64,000 nucleotides of DNA from Streptomyces sp. NBC_01235 (GTDB lineage Bacteria; Actinomycetota; Actinomycetes; Streptomycetales; Streptomycetaceae). Shown one piece after another: positions 52,933 through 62,282 of the stretch; the stretch's first letter is position 1; every line of letters starts with the position of its first letter. Both the position numbers and the translations under genes were made by a program. The notes under the pieces are model-generated. The model ran no database searches. It saw nothing but the letters and a program-made list of their open reading frames with translations, and had not been told where the DNA came from. The stretch lies in contig NZ_CP108513.1 in NCBI RefSeq assembly GCF_035989285.1, forward strand, positions 2,542,001-2,606,000, written 5' to 3'.

Positions 52933-55668
52933 CTACGGCATCTTGTCGCCGAGGAGGGCCAGGTTCTCGATGGCGGCGAGGCCGTAGAGGGCGGTGTCGT
53001 TGGTGGCCACCCAGGCTGCCTCGCTGCCCGCGACCAGGGTGGCCGGGCCGCTCAGCGGCTCCGTCTTCCACGGGGAGGACTCCATGTAGCCGTCGGAGCT
53101 GTAGAACTTCGTCCACGCCCGCCGGGCGAGCGTGGCGTCGCCGGTCTGGACGGCAGCGTACGCGTCGAGGCGGGAGTGGCCCTGGAAGAGCAGCAGGGTG
53201 CCGAAGTTGGTGCCGTAGCGGGCCGCCTGTTCCGCCTTGGTGGCGTTGAAGTAGCGGCAGTAGTCGAGGTAGACCTCCTTGAACTTCGGCATGTCGACCA
53301 GGTGGATGAGCTCGGCGCACAGCTCGTTGAGACCGAAGACGGCGGAGAGGTGCGAGACGCCGACGACGGGCGCGGAAGCGACCGCGAACTTGCCGGTGTC
53401 GAGGTCGTACAGCCCGCTGCCCTGCACGAAGCCGTTGGGCTGGGCGGCGATGGTCTCCATCGTCGACAGGACGCGTGCCTTGGCCTTCTCCCACTTGGGG
53501 CCCTTGCGCTCCCACTCGGTGAGCCACGCCGACACCAGCCCGCTCCAGTCGGTGCCGAAGCCGATGGACAGGGCATGCCGGTCGGGCGTGTAGGGCTCGG
53601 TGCGGATCTTGCGCAGCGGGTCCAGGGCGAGGAACGTCTCGTCGGAGTCGACGTTGGCGTGCATGAGGTCGCCGACGCGCTCGTCGGCGGTGAGGAAGTA
53701 GTAGTAGCGGCGGTAGGTGGTGTTGGCGATGCGCTGCTGCTTGGCGCTGTCGGCGTAGTGCTGGACGCCGTGCCGGGTGCCCAGGCCCGCCCACTGGCCG
53801 ATGTGGTAGACGTCGACCTCGCCGGTGTGCCGGGTCATCGCCTCGGCGAAGCGGAAGATGTCCGCGCGGCCGGAGCGCAGGTACGCGAACCACAGCCAGA
53901 GGTCCGGCGACAGTTCGGAGTTGTCCCAGGCGTAGCCGCCGATGTCGTACCGCCACTGGTGCCTGACGCTGTCGTAGGTGTGCATGATGTCGCCGTAGTC
54001 CCAGAAGCCGTACCAACGGCGCTGCTCCACCTGGCCCTTGTAGTAGGTGAAGAGGAAGTCGAGGTGGTCCTCGATCTTCGCCTTGGCGGGAGTGGAGCGG
54101 TCCGGCTCGGAGTACAGGCCCGGGCCGAACACCTTGGCCTTGATGAGCTGCTTGGGCGGGGCGGCGAGCTGGGGCAGCACCCGGACGGCCTCGACCTGTT
54201 CGGCGAGTCCCTCGGGGGCGGGCGTCGACTCGTTGGCCCAGAAGAGGAGTTCGGAGGTACGGGCGATGCCGTAGGGGGTGCCGAAGCCGGGCTCGTAGTC
54301 CTCGTAGGTGATGTTGAGGCCCTCGAGCTGCTCGGGGAAGGTGTCCTGGCCCATGCCGTCGTGGTAGAAGCGCAGGTCCATGGGCTGCGCCTCGGGCGAC
54401 CAGAGCCATAGGGTGACCTCGGCCTCGTCGGTGTGCGCGTCACGGATGTCGAGCTGGGCGGGGTGCTTCTCCCAGAAGTCCCTCAGGCCGAAGGAGAATC
54501 CGCCGCTCACCCCGCCGACGTACCCGAAGCCGGAGGCGCGTTTGCCGCCGCCGGCGCCGATCCAGCCGTAGCCCTTCTTGGTGCGCTTGCGCAGGGTGAA
54601 GCCGTCGGCGGAGAGCTGGGAGAGGGTGTAGTCGCCCCATTCGGGGATGTACTGGAGGCGGGTGGTGACCCGCTGGTCCCAGGTGGCGGGGTCGGGCAGC
54701 TTCTGGCCCGCGTACTGGGCGGCCTGGACCGCCGCGCCGGGGTCGCGGCGCAGGCCCGTGATGCCCTTGACGGCCTCGCGCAGCAGGCCGGTGCCCTCGC
54801 CGCCGATGCGGATGTGACGGTCGTAGGACTCGTCGCGCATCGGGACGGTGAAGCGGACGCCCAGGCCCCGGATGAAGTCGCCGCTCGCCTTGCCGGGTTC
54901 CTGCTTCCCGTCGTAGGTGATGGTGTGCACCATGCGGAAGGAGTCGGCGCCCGCGTAGAAGTAGAGGCGGATGGAGAAGGGAAGCCAACTGCGGCTGCCC
55001 TTACGGTGCTTGCCGTCGATGCGGACGACCGCGCGGACCGGGCCCGACTGTTCGACGGTGACGGCGTCGACGGCGCCCTCGAAGCGCTCGGTCTTGACGG
55101 TGCCCTGGTCCTCGTCCTCGATCTCGGGCTGCCGGATCAGGACCAGGCGGCCGTTCTTGGCGATCTCGGTGGAGCCACGGGTGACGGACTTGATGAGGGT
55201 CGCCCCGGACTTGCCGATCTTCGCGGTGATGACACCGGTCGACACGTCGATGGTGCCGCCGCTCTTGTCGACGGTGACCTTCTTGGCGGGAGCGGCCGGG
55301 GCACCGGCGGCCAGGGTGAGCTTGCCGGAGCCCGAACTCACCGCGTGGGCGGTCCACTTGAGGGAGCCGTCCGGCCAGTACGCAAGCGGCCAGGACTGTA
55401 CGGGGACGTCCTTGCCGTCGGCGTCGGTCAGCGCGAAGGCCTGGTCCTCCTGGTACGCGCCCATCGGCCAGGGCACGCCGAGCGTGGAGCCGGGGGCGGC
55501 GCCGAGGCCGCCGTCCTCCAGCCAGTCCAGGGTCACCGGATCGGCGTCCGCCGCCTCGGCTCTCGGCGCGGCCTCGGCGTCCTTCGCCCCTAGCGCCCAG
55601 CTGAACTGTGCGGCGGCGCCGGCGACGGCCGCCGCCTTGAGGAGGGACCTGCGGGGGATGGGAGACAT
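52933..55668 (-). CDS. Tat-exported PcRGLX/YetA-like polysaccharide lyase
   Basis: The 911-aa protein starts with a twin-arginine signal (PRRSLLKAAAVAG, Arg6-Arg7) and an Ala-rich cleavage region near residue 35. The rest matches the multi-domain PcRGLX/YetA family (exo-rhamnogalacturonan lyase-like): a beta RIFT-barrel N-terminal domain with DWLEDGGLGAAPGSTLGVPWP, a central beta domain and an alpha/alpha-toroid end. The function is inferred from the family and from neighbouring transport genes. The ATG is at 55666-55668. It is the last gene of a five-gene operon. Confidence 0.85.
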   Translation of the reverse strand: MSPIPRRSLLKAAAVAGAAAQFSWALGAKDAEAAPRAEAADADPVTLDWLEDGGLGAAPGSTLGVPWPMGAYQEDQAFALTDADGKDVPVQSWPLAYWPDGSLKWTAHAVSSGSGKLTLAAGAPAAPAKKVTVDKSGGTIDVSTGVITAKIGKSGATLIKSVTRGSTEIAKNGRLVLIRQPEIEDEDQGTVKTERFEGAVDAVTVEQSGPVRAVVRIDGKHRKGSRSWLPFSIRLYFYAGADSFRMVHTITYDGKQEPGKASGDFIRGLGVRFTVPMRDESYDRHIRIGGEGTGLLREAVKGITGLRRDPGAAVQAAQYAGQKLPDPATWDQRVTTRLQYIPEWGDYTLSQLSADGFTLRKRTKKGYGWIGAGGGKRASGFGYVGGVSGGFSFGLRDFWEKHPAQLDIRDAHTDEAEVTLWLWSPEAQPMDLRFYHDGMGQDTFPEQLEGLNITYEDYEPGFGTPYGIARTSELLFWANESTPAPEGLAEQVEAVRVLPQLAAPPKQLIKAKVFGPGLYSEPDRSTPAKAKIEDHLDFLFTYYKGQVEQRRWYGFWDYGDIMHTYDSVRHQWRYDIGGYAWDNSELSPDLWLWFAYLRSGRADIFRFAEAMTRHTGEVDVYHIGQWAGLGTRHGVQHYADSAKQQRIANTTYRRYYYFLTADERVGDLMHANVDSDETFLALDPLRKIRTEPYTPDRHALSIGFGTDWSGLVSAWLTEWERKGPKWEKAKARVLSTMETIAAQPNGFVQGSGLYDLDTGKFAVASAPVVGVSHLSAVFGLNELCAELIHLVDMPKFKEVYLDYCRYFNATKAEQAARYGTNFGTLLLFQGHSRLDAYAAVQTGDATLARRAWTKFYSSDGYMESSPWKTEPLSGPATLVAGSEAAWVATNDTALYGLAAIENLALLGDKMP

Positions 55669-55773
55669 GAGATGCAGCCTTTCCTTTCCGTGCGGGATGC
55701 AGAGGGGGTGGTCAGGGGCATGACAGAGAGAGGTGCGGCGCCCGGGGCGCAGACCTTGCGTGAGCACCGCACG

Positions 55774-56382
55774 TCAGCGGTGCCTGTACCTCTGCTCCAC
55801 GGCCACGGCCGCCGCCGCGACGGCCCCGAGGACGGGGACCGCCAGCGGCACGACGACCCAGCCGGACAGGGCCACCACGGCCAGTCCGGCGACGAGCAGG
55901 AAGGATCCGGCGGGATCGAGCACGGTACGACGGCCGGCCCGCGCGAGCAGGGCGCGCCAGGAGTCGCCCGGCGACCAGAGCGCCGCCGCGCGCATCCCGG
56001 CGACCATGAGGCCGATCAGCGCGAACAGCCCGACGGCCCCGACGAACGGCCCACCGGGAATCCCGGCCCGGGCGGCCTGGACGTCCACCCAGACCGCGGC
56101 CACCGCCGCCCATCCGACGAGCCCGGCCACCCAGCCGCCACGCATGGCGGAGCGGAAGTCGGCGACGAACTCCCGCCAGCCACCGCCCTCATGGGCCGTA
56201 CGGCGGCGCAGGTGCCGGGCCCCGGCGGCGAAGGCGGCCGGGTAGGTGATCACACCGGCCGAGGCCACCACGATCCACACGCCGGTGAGCAGACACTCGG
56301 CGAACACCCCGAACCGCTCGGCGAGGACGGAATCGCCGGCAGCACGATCACGGCTACGGGCTTTCACGCGCGCTTCGGCCAT
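55774..56382 (-). CDS. DUF624 (YesL-like) membrane protein
   Basis: The 202-aa protein has about four hydrophobic helices (VFAECLLTGVWIVVASAGVITYPAAFAA onwards), matching DUF624. This family usually sits beside carbohydrate ABC transporters; Bacillus YesL lies in the rhamnogalacturonan cluster. The gene follows the second permease by about 10 bp. Confidence 0.85.
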   Translation of the reverse strand: MAEARVKARSRDRAAGDSVLAERFGVFAECLLTGVWIVVASAGVITYPAAFAAGARHLRRRTAHEGGGWREFVADFRSAMRGGWVAGLVGWAAVAAVWVDVQAARAGIPGGPFVGAVGLFALIGLMVAGMRAAALWSPGDSWRALLARAGRRTVLDPAGSFLLVAGLAVVALSGWVVVPLAVPVLGAVAAAAVAVEQRYRHR

Positions 56383-56392
56383 GTGACCCGCC

Positions 56393-57301
56393 TCAGCCCT
56401 TCAGTCCGGAGGTCGCCATTCCGTCGATGAGATACCGCTGGAAGGCGAGGAAGAACAGCAACACCGGCAGCAGCGCCACCAGGGACATGGCGATCAGTCC
56501 GCCGTAGTTGGCGGCGACGCCGTCGGAGTCACGGAACATCGTCAGCCCGAGGGAGACGGTGTACTTGCCGGGCTCGTTGAGGTAGATCAGCGGGCCCATG
56601 AAGTCGTTCCAGGCGTTGATGAAGGTGAAGATGGCACTGGTGATGAGCGCGGGCCGGCACAGCGGCAGCACGATCGACCAGTAGATGCGCAGGTGCCCGC
56701 ACCCGTCGAGCCGGGCGGCCTCGTCCAGTTCCCGGGGCAGGTTGCGCATGAACTGCACCATGAGGAAGACGAAGAACGCCTCGGTGGCCAGGTACTTGCC
56801 GAGGAGCAGCGGCACGTATGTGTTGATCAGTTCCAGCTTCTGGAACATCACGTACTGCGGGATGAGCAGTACGTGGTAAGGCAGCAGGAGGGTGCCGATC
56901 ATCAGCGAGAACAGCAGGTTCCGGCCGGCGAACCTGATCTTGGCGAACGCGTAGGCGGTCAGTGAGCAGGAGATGAGGATGCCGACGACGGAGCCGAGCG
57001 CGTAGAAGAGGGAGTTCTGGAAGAACGTCCAGATCGAGATGTCCGCGATGCCGTCGGCCAGGCCCTTGAAGTTGCCGAGGATGGGGCTGGTCGGGAACAG
57101 GTCCAGGCTGTTGATGATGTCCTTGCTCGGCTTGAACGAGGCGCCGACGACCCAGAGGACCGGGTAGAGCACGATCGCGAGGACGAGCAGGGAGCCGAGG
57201 TGCCAGACGAGCGAGCCGGCGCGCCTGCGGCCGAGGCCGGCCGACTTGTGCAGGGCGGGCGGGCCGGCGGGTGCGGTGGTGGACGTGGTGGTGGCGCTCA
57301 T
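56393..57301 (-). CDS. carbohydrate ABC transporter permease (MalG-like)
   Basis: The 302-aa protein has six helices and the permease coupling motif EAARLDGCGHLRIYWSIVLP. It is the second integral subunit of a CUT1-type importer. The ATG at 57299-57301 overlaps the stop of the first permease (ATGA). Confidence 0.95.
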   Translation of the reverse strand: MSATTTSTTAPAGPPALHKSAGLGRRRAGSLVWHLGSLLVLAIVLYPVLWVVGASFKPSKDIINSLDLFPTSPILGNFKGLADGIADISIWTFFQNSLFYALGSVVGILISCSLTAYAFAKIRFAGRNLLFSLMIGTLLLPYHVLLIPQYVMFQKLELINTYVPLLLGKYLATEAFFVFLMVQFMRNLPRELDEAARLDGCGHLRIYWSIVLPLCRPALITSAIFTFINAWNDFMGPLIYLNEPGKYTVSLGLTMFRDSDGVAANYGGLIAMSLVALLPVLLFFLAFQRYLIDGMATSGLKG

Positions 57302-58263
57302 CGGGCGTCCTCTGCGTCGTTTTCGTAATGCACCCACTTCTTCTGCGACCAGAAGAGGACCGCCGTCACCAGGGCCACGGCCAGCAGCAGCATCCAGGCC
57401 ATCGCGGAGGCGAAGCCCATCTGCGCGTTCTTGAAGCCCTGCTGGTACAGGTAGCAGGTGTAGACGAGCGTGGCGTCGGCCGGACCGCAGTAGGTGTTGG
57501 AGACGACATAGGCCGAGCCGAAGATCTGGAAGGAGTGGATGGTCTCCAGGAGCACGTTGAAGAAGAGCACCGGGGAAATCATCGGGAGCGTGATGCTCCA
57601 GAACCGGCGGAAGGGTCCGGCGCCGTCCATCTCTGCCGCCTCGTACAGCTCCCTGGGAACCTGCTTCAGACCCGCCAGGAAGATGACCATGGGCGCGCCG
57701 AACTGCCAGACGGTGAGCGCGACCAGGCAGTAGAGGATCCAGTCGGGGTTGCCGACCCAGCCGCCGGCATGGACGCCGAAGACCGACATCGTCCGGTCGA
57801 CGATGGCGTCGTCGGAGAACATGGACCGCCAGACGAAGGCGATCGACACGCTCGCGCCGATGAGCGAGGGGGCGTAGAAGGCGGCCCGGTAGAAGGCCTG
57901 GCCGCGCCGGCTCTGGGCGAGCAGCAGGGCGACGCCGAGCGCGAGCAGCAGCTTCAGGGGCGTGCCGATGATCACGTACTTCGCCGTGACCTCGACCGAC
58001 TTCTGCCAGCGCGGATCGTCGAACATCTTCGTGAAGTTGTCGAAGCCGATCCACTTCGGACTGGTGAAGAGGTTGTAGTCGGTGAAGGCGAAGTAGAGCG
58101 AGGCGACCATGGGGCCCGCGGTCAGCAACACGAAACCGGCGATCCACGGGGACATGAAGAGATAGCCGGCGAGGTTCTCCCGGCGCCCCCGCCGCTTGTC
58201 GGCGGCGGGGGCTGCGGAGCGGGCCTTCCGGGTGGTGGGCGGAGATTCCTTGACGAGCGTCAC
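57298..58263 (-). CDS. sugar ABC transporter permease (MalF-like)
   Basis: The 321-aa membrane protein has a basic N-terminus and six helices, with the coupling motif EAAEMDGAGPFRRFWSITLP. The start is GTG. It lies 20 bp after the binding-protein gene. No ATPase gene is near; streptomycete CUT1 importers generally share the MsiK ATPase encoded elsewhere. Confidence 0.95.
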   Translation of the reverse strand: MTLVKESPPTTRKARSAAPAADKRRGRRENLAGYLFMSPWIAGFVLLTAGPMVASLYFAFTDYNLFTSPKWIGFDNFTKMFDDPRWQKSVEVTAKYVIIGTPLKLLLALGVALLLAQSRRGQAFYRAAFYAPSLIGASVSIAFVWRSMFSDDAIVDRTMSVFGVHAGGWVGNPDWILYCLVALTVWQFGAPMVIFLAGLKQVPRELYEAAEMDGAGPFRRFWSITLPMISPVLFFNVLLETIHSFQIFGSAYVVSNTYCGPADATLVYTCYLYQQGFKNAQMGFASAMAWMLLLAVALVTAVLFWSQKKWVHYENDAEDAR

Positions 58264-58283
58264 AGTTGGTTCCCCATCAGGCG

Positions 58284-59570
58284 TCAGGCTTGGAAAGCGG
58301 CCTCGGACTCGTCGAAGAACTGCTTCACCGCGTCGGCGACCTTGACCTTGCCCAAGCTCATGTCACCGGCGATGCGCAGGAACGCGGCCTCGACGGTGTC
58401 GGCGCCGGAGGGGTGCGGGGTGATGGTGCCGAGGAGGCCTGCCTTGGCGGTGTCGTCCTCGTACTGGGCGATCTCCTTGGCCACCGCGTCGGTCGGCTTG
58501 AACGCCGCGTACTGCCCGGTGGTGGCGAGGATGCCCCGGTCGTAGCCCATGATCTTGCCGACCTCGGGGTCGTGGACCATGAAGTCGATGAACTGGGCGA
58601 CTTCCTTGGGGTGCGCGGTGCGCGCGGAGGCGCTCAGCATGAGGGACGCGAGGTACTGACCGGTGTCCTTGCCGTTCGTGGTGGGGATCGGGGCGAGGCC
58701 GTAGGTGCTGTCGCCCTCCGCCGTGTAGCGGACGGTGAAGTTGTCCCAGGTGAACTCCGCCGCCGCGTGCCCGGCGGAGAGGGAGGACTTGGGGCGGTCC
58801 TGGGCGACGGTCTTCGGATCGGTGATGATCCCGGCCTTGGTGCGGTTGTAGCCGTCCTGCCACCACTCCGTCAGATCGGCCTTGTCGAAACCGAGTCCGT
58901 CCTTGGTGAAGAACGCCTTTCCGTTCTGACGGAGGTACAGGTCGTAGAGGTACATGATGCTGAAGTAGCCCGTGTCCCCCGGAACCTTCGTCTTGTCGTA
59001 GATGGTCTTGAGGGCCTTGAAGTAGTCGTCCCAGGTCCAGCCCGGGGTCGCCTCGACGCCCGCCTTCTCGAAGGCCTTCTTGTCGATGACCAGCGCCATG
59101 GTGTTGGAGCCGACCGGGATGCCGAGCTGCTTGCCGTCGACCTCGCCGACCTTGGTGACGCCCGCGCGGAAGTCGTCCAGTTTCAGATTGCCCGCGTCCA
59201 CCTGGGACTTGAGGTCGAGGAGAATGCCTCTCTTGTCATACTTCCGAAGATATGCGACGGCGTTCTGGAATACGTCCGGGGGATTTCCGCCGGCCGCCTG
59301 CGTCTGGAACTTCTCCCAGAATGCGACGTAGTCCTGGAAGTCCGTCTTCACCTTGATCTTCGGATACTTCTTCTCGAAGAGCGCGATGCTCTGGTTGATC
59401 CTTTTCGCGCGCTCCTCGGCGCCCCACCACGCGTAACGGATCGTCACCGTCCCGTCACCGGAACCGCTGTCGCCCCCGCATCCCGTCGTCGCGGCCAGCC
59501 CGAGCGTGGCCGCCGTGGCTCCGGCCGCCTTCAGGATCGTTCGCCTCTCAACATTCCTGCTGGTTCCCAC
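58284..59570 (-). CDS. extracellular sugar-binding lipoprotein
   Basis: The 428-aa protein has a Tat-type signal (ERRTILKAAG) and a probable lipobox ending at Cys31 (ATTGCGGDS). The mature part is the extracellular solute-binding family 1 fold (WWGAEERAKRINQSIALFEKKYPKIKV, PDVFQNAVAYLRKYDKRGI). It delivers oligosaccharides to the two permeases. The GTG start has GGAGGG upstream, and LacI-type operators precede it. Confidence 0.94.
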   Translation of the reverse strand: MGTSRNVERRTILKAAGATAATLGLAATTGCGGDSGSGDGTVTIRYAWWGAEERAKRINQSIALFEKKYPKIKVKTDFQDYVAFWEKFQTQAAGGNPPDVFQNAVAYLRKYDKRGILLDLKSQVDAGNLKLDDFRAGVTKVGEVDGKQLGIPVGSNTMALVIDKKAFEKAGVEATPGWTWDDYFKALKTIYDKTKVPGDTGYFSIMYLYDLYLRQNGKAFFTKDGLGFDKADLTEWWQDGYNRTKAGIITDPKTVAQDRPKSSLSAGHAAAEFTWDNFTVRYTAEGDSTYGLAPIPTTNGKDTGQYLASLMLSASARTAHPKEVAQFIDFMVHDPEVGKIMGYDRGILATTGQYAAFKPTDAVAKEIAQYEDDTAKAGLLGTITPHPSGADTVEAAFLRIAGDMSLGKVKVADAVKQFFDESEAAFQA

Positions 59571-59606
59571 AGTCGGACCCTCCCCGCAGCGTCGTTGCCG
59601 CTTGCA

Positions 59607-59629
59607 TGAATCGTTTCAAGAAAGCGCTT
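59607..59629 (-). promoter_or_regulatory. paired LacI-type operators upstream of the transporter operon
   Basis: Two CpG-centred palindromes lie 37-60 bp before the binding-protein start: TGAATCGTTTCA (59607-59618) and AAGCGCTT (59622-59629, in GAAAGCGCTTGC). Both match LacI/GalR-family operator style, suggesting induction by the imported sugar. No LacI-family gene occurs in this window. Confidence 0.6.
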
Positions 59630-60143
59630 GCTGGCACAAGGTACGAGGGGGCTGAGGGAGCGTCAATGATTCGGACAGGAATTTCTTGTGCGCGAACTCT
59701 GCGGGGAGGGTGACCCGGCTGGGCGATGCGACCCCTCCAGGAGGACGAACTCGCAGGTGAGAGACTCCCGTTCGGCGTCTCGAACCGGAGACCGGCCACT
59801 GAAGGATCGAACCGGGAGGCTGAAATCCGGCTGGGGGAACGGGTGTTGAGTGAGTGCTGGGGTGGATGTCGCAGCGAGGGAAGGAAGTTGACGGTGTGGA
59901 GGCAGGGCACCGCGGGACGGGACAGCGGGGCCACGGGAGGGGTGACGAGGGGCCGCGCGACGACGTGGCACGGGGCTCGCGAGGAGGCTCGCGAAGGGGT
60001 GGTTCGGGGTGGCGCGATGACTGCGTGGCGTCGCCGGCGAGGCGCGCCGATCACATCGAGGTCGGCATCGACGGCGGCATGGGCGTCGGTGTCGACATCG
60101 ACACCGACGAGCGTCGGAAGGTACGCCGCCGGCCGCACAAACG
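59630..60143. other. gene-poor stretch between the operon promoter and the second tRNA-Val
   Basis: No convincing gene was found in about 510 bp. Open frames here run into the tRNA or give compositionally biased, unrecognised protein. The segment around 60050-60115 is repetitive (GTCGGCATCGACGGCGGC followed by GTCGACATCGACACCGAC). Confidence 0.5.
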
Positions 60144-60181
60144 ACGGCGGCCTGTCTGCGCTCTCGCAGACAGGCCGCCGT
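60144..60181 (-). terminator. terminator of the second tRNA-Val gene
   Basis: A 17-bp perfect stem (60144-60160 with 60165-60181, loop CTCT) lies 6 bp past the tRNA. On the minus strand it is followed by CGTTTGTG. Confidence 0.8.
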
Positions 60182-60187
60182 TCCGGG

Positions 60188-60259
60188 TGGGCGATACTGG
60201 GTTCGAACCAGTGACCTCTTCGGTGTGAACGAAGCGCTCTCCCACTGAGCTAATCGCCC
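60188..60259 (-). tRNA. tRNA-Val(CAC), second copy
   Basis: The 72-nt sequence is identical to that at 49665-49736: acceptor GGGCGAT/ATCGCCC, anticodon loop TTCACAC. Identity between the two loci covers only 76 bp (60186-60261 against 49663-49738), essentially the tRNA itself. Confidence 0.95.
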
Positions 60260-60359
60260 GGACGCAGGAAGAACATTACCCCATGTCAGGGGGTGGCCGT
60301 GACCACGGCCGACCGGTCCCCGCGACCCTGTCGAAGATCGCCCGAAGGCCGGCCGAAGA

Positions 60360-60821
60360 TCACTGGTCCTTGATCTTCCAGGGCATCTCCAGGCCGAACT
60401 TCCACAGGTAGACACCCACGAGGACGCCGATGATCACCAGGCCGATCGCGGTCAGGGTGATGTTGCGGCGCCGCACCTTCGGATCGAGGGCGCGCTGCGC
60501 CGCCTCGGTGACCTTGCGCTTGGTCCAGCGCAGCACCAACTGGGCCCAGACGAACTCGGTCGCCCAGATGGCCATGCCGCCGAAGATCACGACCCAGCCG
60601 GGACCGGGCAGTGGCAGCATGACGATGCCGGCGGCCACCACGGCGAGGCCGATCACGAAGACGCCGACCTGCCAGCTCAGGTGCAGCATGCGGCGCGCCT
60701 TGACGAATGCGGGAGCCCTGGAGCCCAGCCCCTGCCCGTGCTGCTCCTCCGCCGCTCCGTGCGCCTTCGGCCCGTCCACCGCTACGACCGCCTCACCCGG
60801 CTCGTTACTCCCCGTATTCAT
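60360..60821 (-). CDS. PGPGW-motif membrane protein (TIGR02611-like)
   Basis: The 153-aa protein has a disordered N-terminus (1-50) and two pairs of hydrophobic segments. The first (VFVIGLAVVAAGIVMLPLPGPGWVVIFGG) carries the PLPGPGW motif; the second is ITLTAIGLVIIGVLVGVYLW. The family is of unknown function. The ATG at 60819-60821 is chosen because the upstream extension has no family features. It is divergent from ssgB. Confidence 0.87.
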   Translation of the reverse strand: MNTGSNEPGEAVVAVDGPKAHGAAEEQHGQGLGSRAPAFVKARRMLHLSWQVGVFVIGLAVVAAGIVMLPLPGPGWVVIFGGMAIWATEFVWAQLVLRWTKRKVTEAAQRALDPKVRRRNITLTAIGLVIIGVLVGVYLWKFGLEMPWKIKDQ

Positions 60822-61012
60822 ACAGCCCGACCCTACCCGAGAGATTCCAGTCACCGGAATGGTGGTACTTCGCGAACGAGCTGTCGGCCGGAAGAGTTAC
60901 GTAAAGGCACGCAAAACACGCAGAGGGGTTTACAACGGCACCGTAGGTGGCATGTCGATTTCGCCGACGTGCGAATCCCCGAGCGCACACTGAGCGAAAG
61001 GCCCTGGCGCTT

Positions 61013-61426
61013 ATGAACACCACGGTCAGCTGCGAGCTGCACCTGCGCCTCGTTGTGTCGAGCGAGTCCTCCCTGCCTGTCCCCGCAGGCCTGCGGTACG
61101 ACACGGCCGACCCCTACGCCGTGCACGCCACCTTCCACACCGGAGCCGAGGAGACCGTCGAGTGGGTGTTCGCCCGCGACCTCCTCGCCGAGGGCCTGCA
61201 CCGGCCCACGGGAACCGGCGACGTCCGTGTCTGGCCGTCGCGCAGCCACGGCCAGGGCGTCGTCTGCATCGCCCTGAGCTCTCCTGAGGGCGAGGCCCTG
61301 CTCGAAGCCCCGGCGCGGGCCCTGGAGTCCTTCCTGAAGCGGACGGACGCGGCCGTGCCCCCCGGCACGGAACACCGGCACTTCGATCTCGATCAGGAGC
61401 TCTCGCACATCCTGGCGGAAAGCTAG
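61013..61426 (+). CDS. ssgB: SsgB, sporulation-specific cell division activator
   Basis: SsgB, with SsgA, marks division sites and recruits FtsZ during sporulation in aerial hyphae. The 137-aa product begins MNTTVSCELHLRLVVSSES and ends DLDQELSHILAES, essentially the S. coelicolor protein as I recall it. The ATG is at 61013. A terminator-like hairpin follows at 61506-61543. It is a strong marker that this is Streptomyces or a close relative. Confidence 0.97.
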   Translation: MNTTVSCELHLRLVVSSESSLPVPAGLRYDTADPYAVHATFHTGAEETVEWVFARDLLAEGLHRPTGTGDVRVWPSRSHGQGVVCIALSSPEGEALLEAPARALESFLKRTDAAVPPGTEHRHFDLDQELSHILAES

Positions 61427-61505
61427 GGCGAGGCTCACACCATGCCGCCCGGCGCCGTCCACTCGGGGAGACGGCTCGGGCCAATACAACCGCATATGGT
61501 ATGCA

Positions 61506-61543
61506 CCGACGCCGCGCCACGGGCTTCCCTGGTGCGGCGTCGG
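61506..61543 (+). terminator. ssgB terminator
   Basis: CCGACGCCGC...GCGGCGTCGG, with inner pairing around GGGCTTCCC, forms a strong stem 80 bp past the ssgB stop. Confidence 0.6.
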
Positions 61544-61721
61544 CGTGCGTCGGCGGGTTCGGGCGGCGCGCCCCGGCCTTCGGCGACCGGCGCCCGCCCT
61601 TCGGGCATGCGGTGCCCGGGGGCTCCGGGCCACGATCGGCCGTTGTTCGACGGCCCGGTGCGGCTACCATCGGCCAGCATCGGCGGGCGCCCGCCCGACC
61701 CTCCAGGCCAGGGAGCGAAAC

Positions 61722-62282
61722 GTGCTGATCACCCACGACACCCGGTGTGCGCTCGATGCCGTGGTGGATCTGGTGAACACCGCACCGGAGGACGACACGG
61801 CTCCGGACGCGCTGCCGGATGTCGCCGCCCTCGAGGATTTCGTACGAACGCACGACTTCAGTGACGTCGGCGTGCTCTCGGAGTTCGACCTGTCCGCGGT
61901 GCGCAAGGTCCGTGGGCGCTTCGCCGGGATCTTCGCGGCTTCGGATCCCCGCGTCGCCGCCGGACTGATCAACGAGCTGGTCGCCGCCGCGGGCACCACG
62001 CCGCGCCTCACCGATCACGACGGCTACGACTGGCATGTGCACTACTTCGCGCCCGGCGCCTCCGTCGCCGACCATCTGGCGGCCGACTGCGGGATGGCGC
62101 TGGCGTTCTTCGTGGTGGCCGGGGAGCAGGAGCGGCTGCGGCGCTGTGAGGCCCCGGACTGCCGACGCGCCTTCGTCGACCTCTCCCGCAACCGGTCCCG
62201 TCGGTACTGCGACAGCCGTACCTGCGGCAACCGCCTCCACGTGGCCGCCTACCGGGCGCGCCGCAAGGAGGCCGCGGGGTGA
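61722..62282 (+). CDS. CGNR zinc-finger / ABATE-domain regulator
   Basis: The 186-aa protein has the ABATE-type N-terminal domain (HDTRCALDAVVDLVNT) and a C-terminal CGNR zinc finger with cysteines in RCEAPDCRRAFVD and RRYCDSRTCGNRLHVAAYRAR. These are probable DNA-binding regulators of unknown targets. The GTG start follows AGGGAG. Confidence 0.9.
   Translation: MLITHDTRCALDAVVDLVNTAPEDDTAPDALPDVAALEDFVRTHDFSDVGVLSEFDLSAVRKVRGRFAGIFAASDPRVAAGLINELVAAAGTTPRLTDHDGYDWHVHYFAPGASVADHLAADCGMALAFFVVAGEQERLRRCEAPDCRRAFVDLSRNRSRRYCDSRTCGNRLHVAAYRARRKEAAG

Noticed and set aside
59726..60214. Plus-strand frame of 162 codons before the second tRNA-Val
   Set aside because: It reads into the tRNA gene, lacks a ribosome binding site and gives biased, unrecognised protein.
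49663..60261. Integrated prophage or integrative element at tRNA-Val
   Set aside because: No integrase, excisionase, replication or phage genes and no att-like duplication beyond the tRNA genes themselves; kept only as a question about recombination.
61442..61864. Frame of 140 codons between ssgB and the CGNR gene
   Set aside because: It covers the ssgB terminator and the CGNR start in another frame and has no recognisable features.
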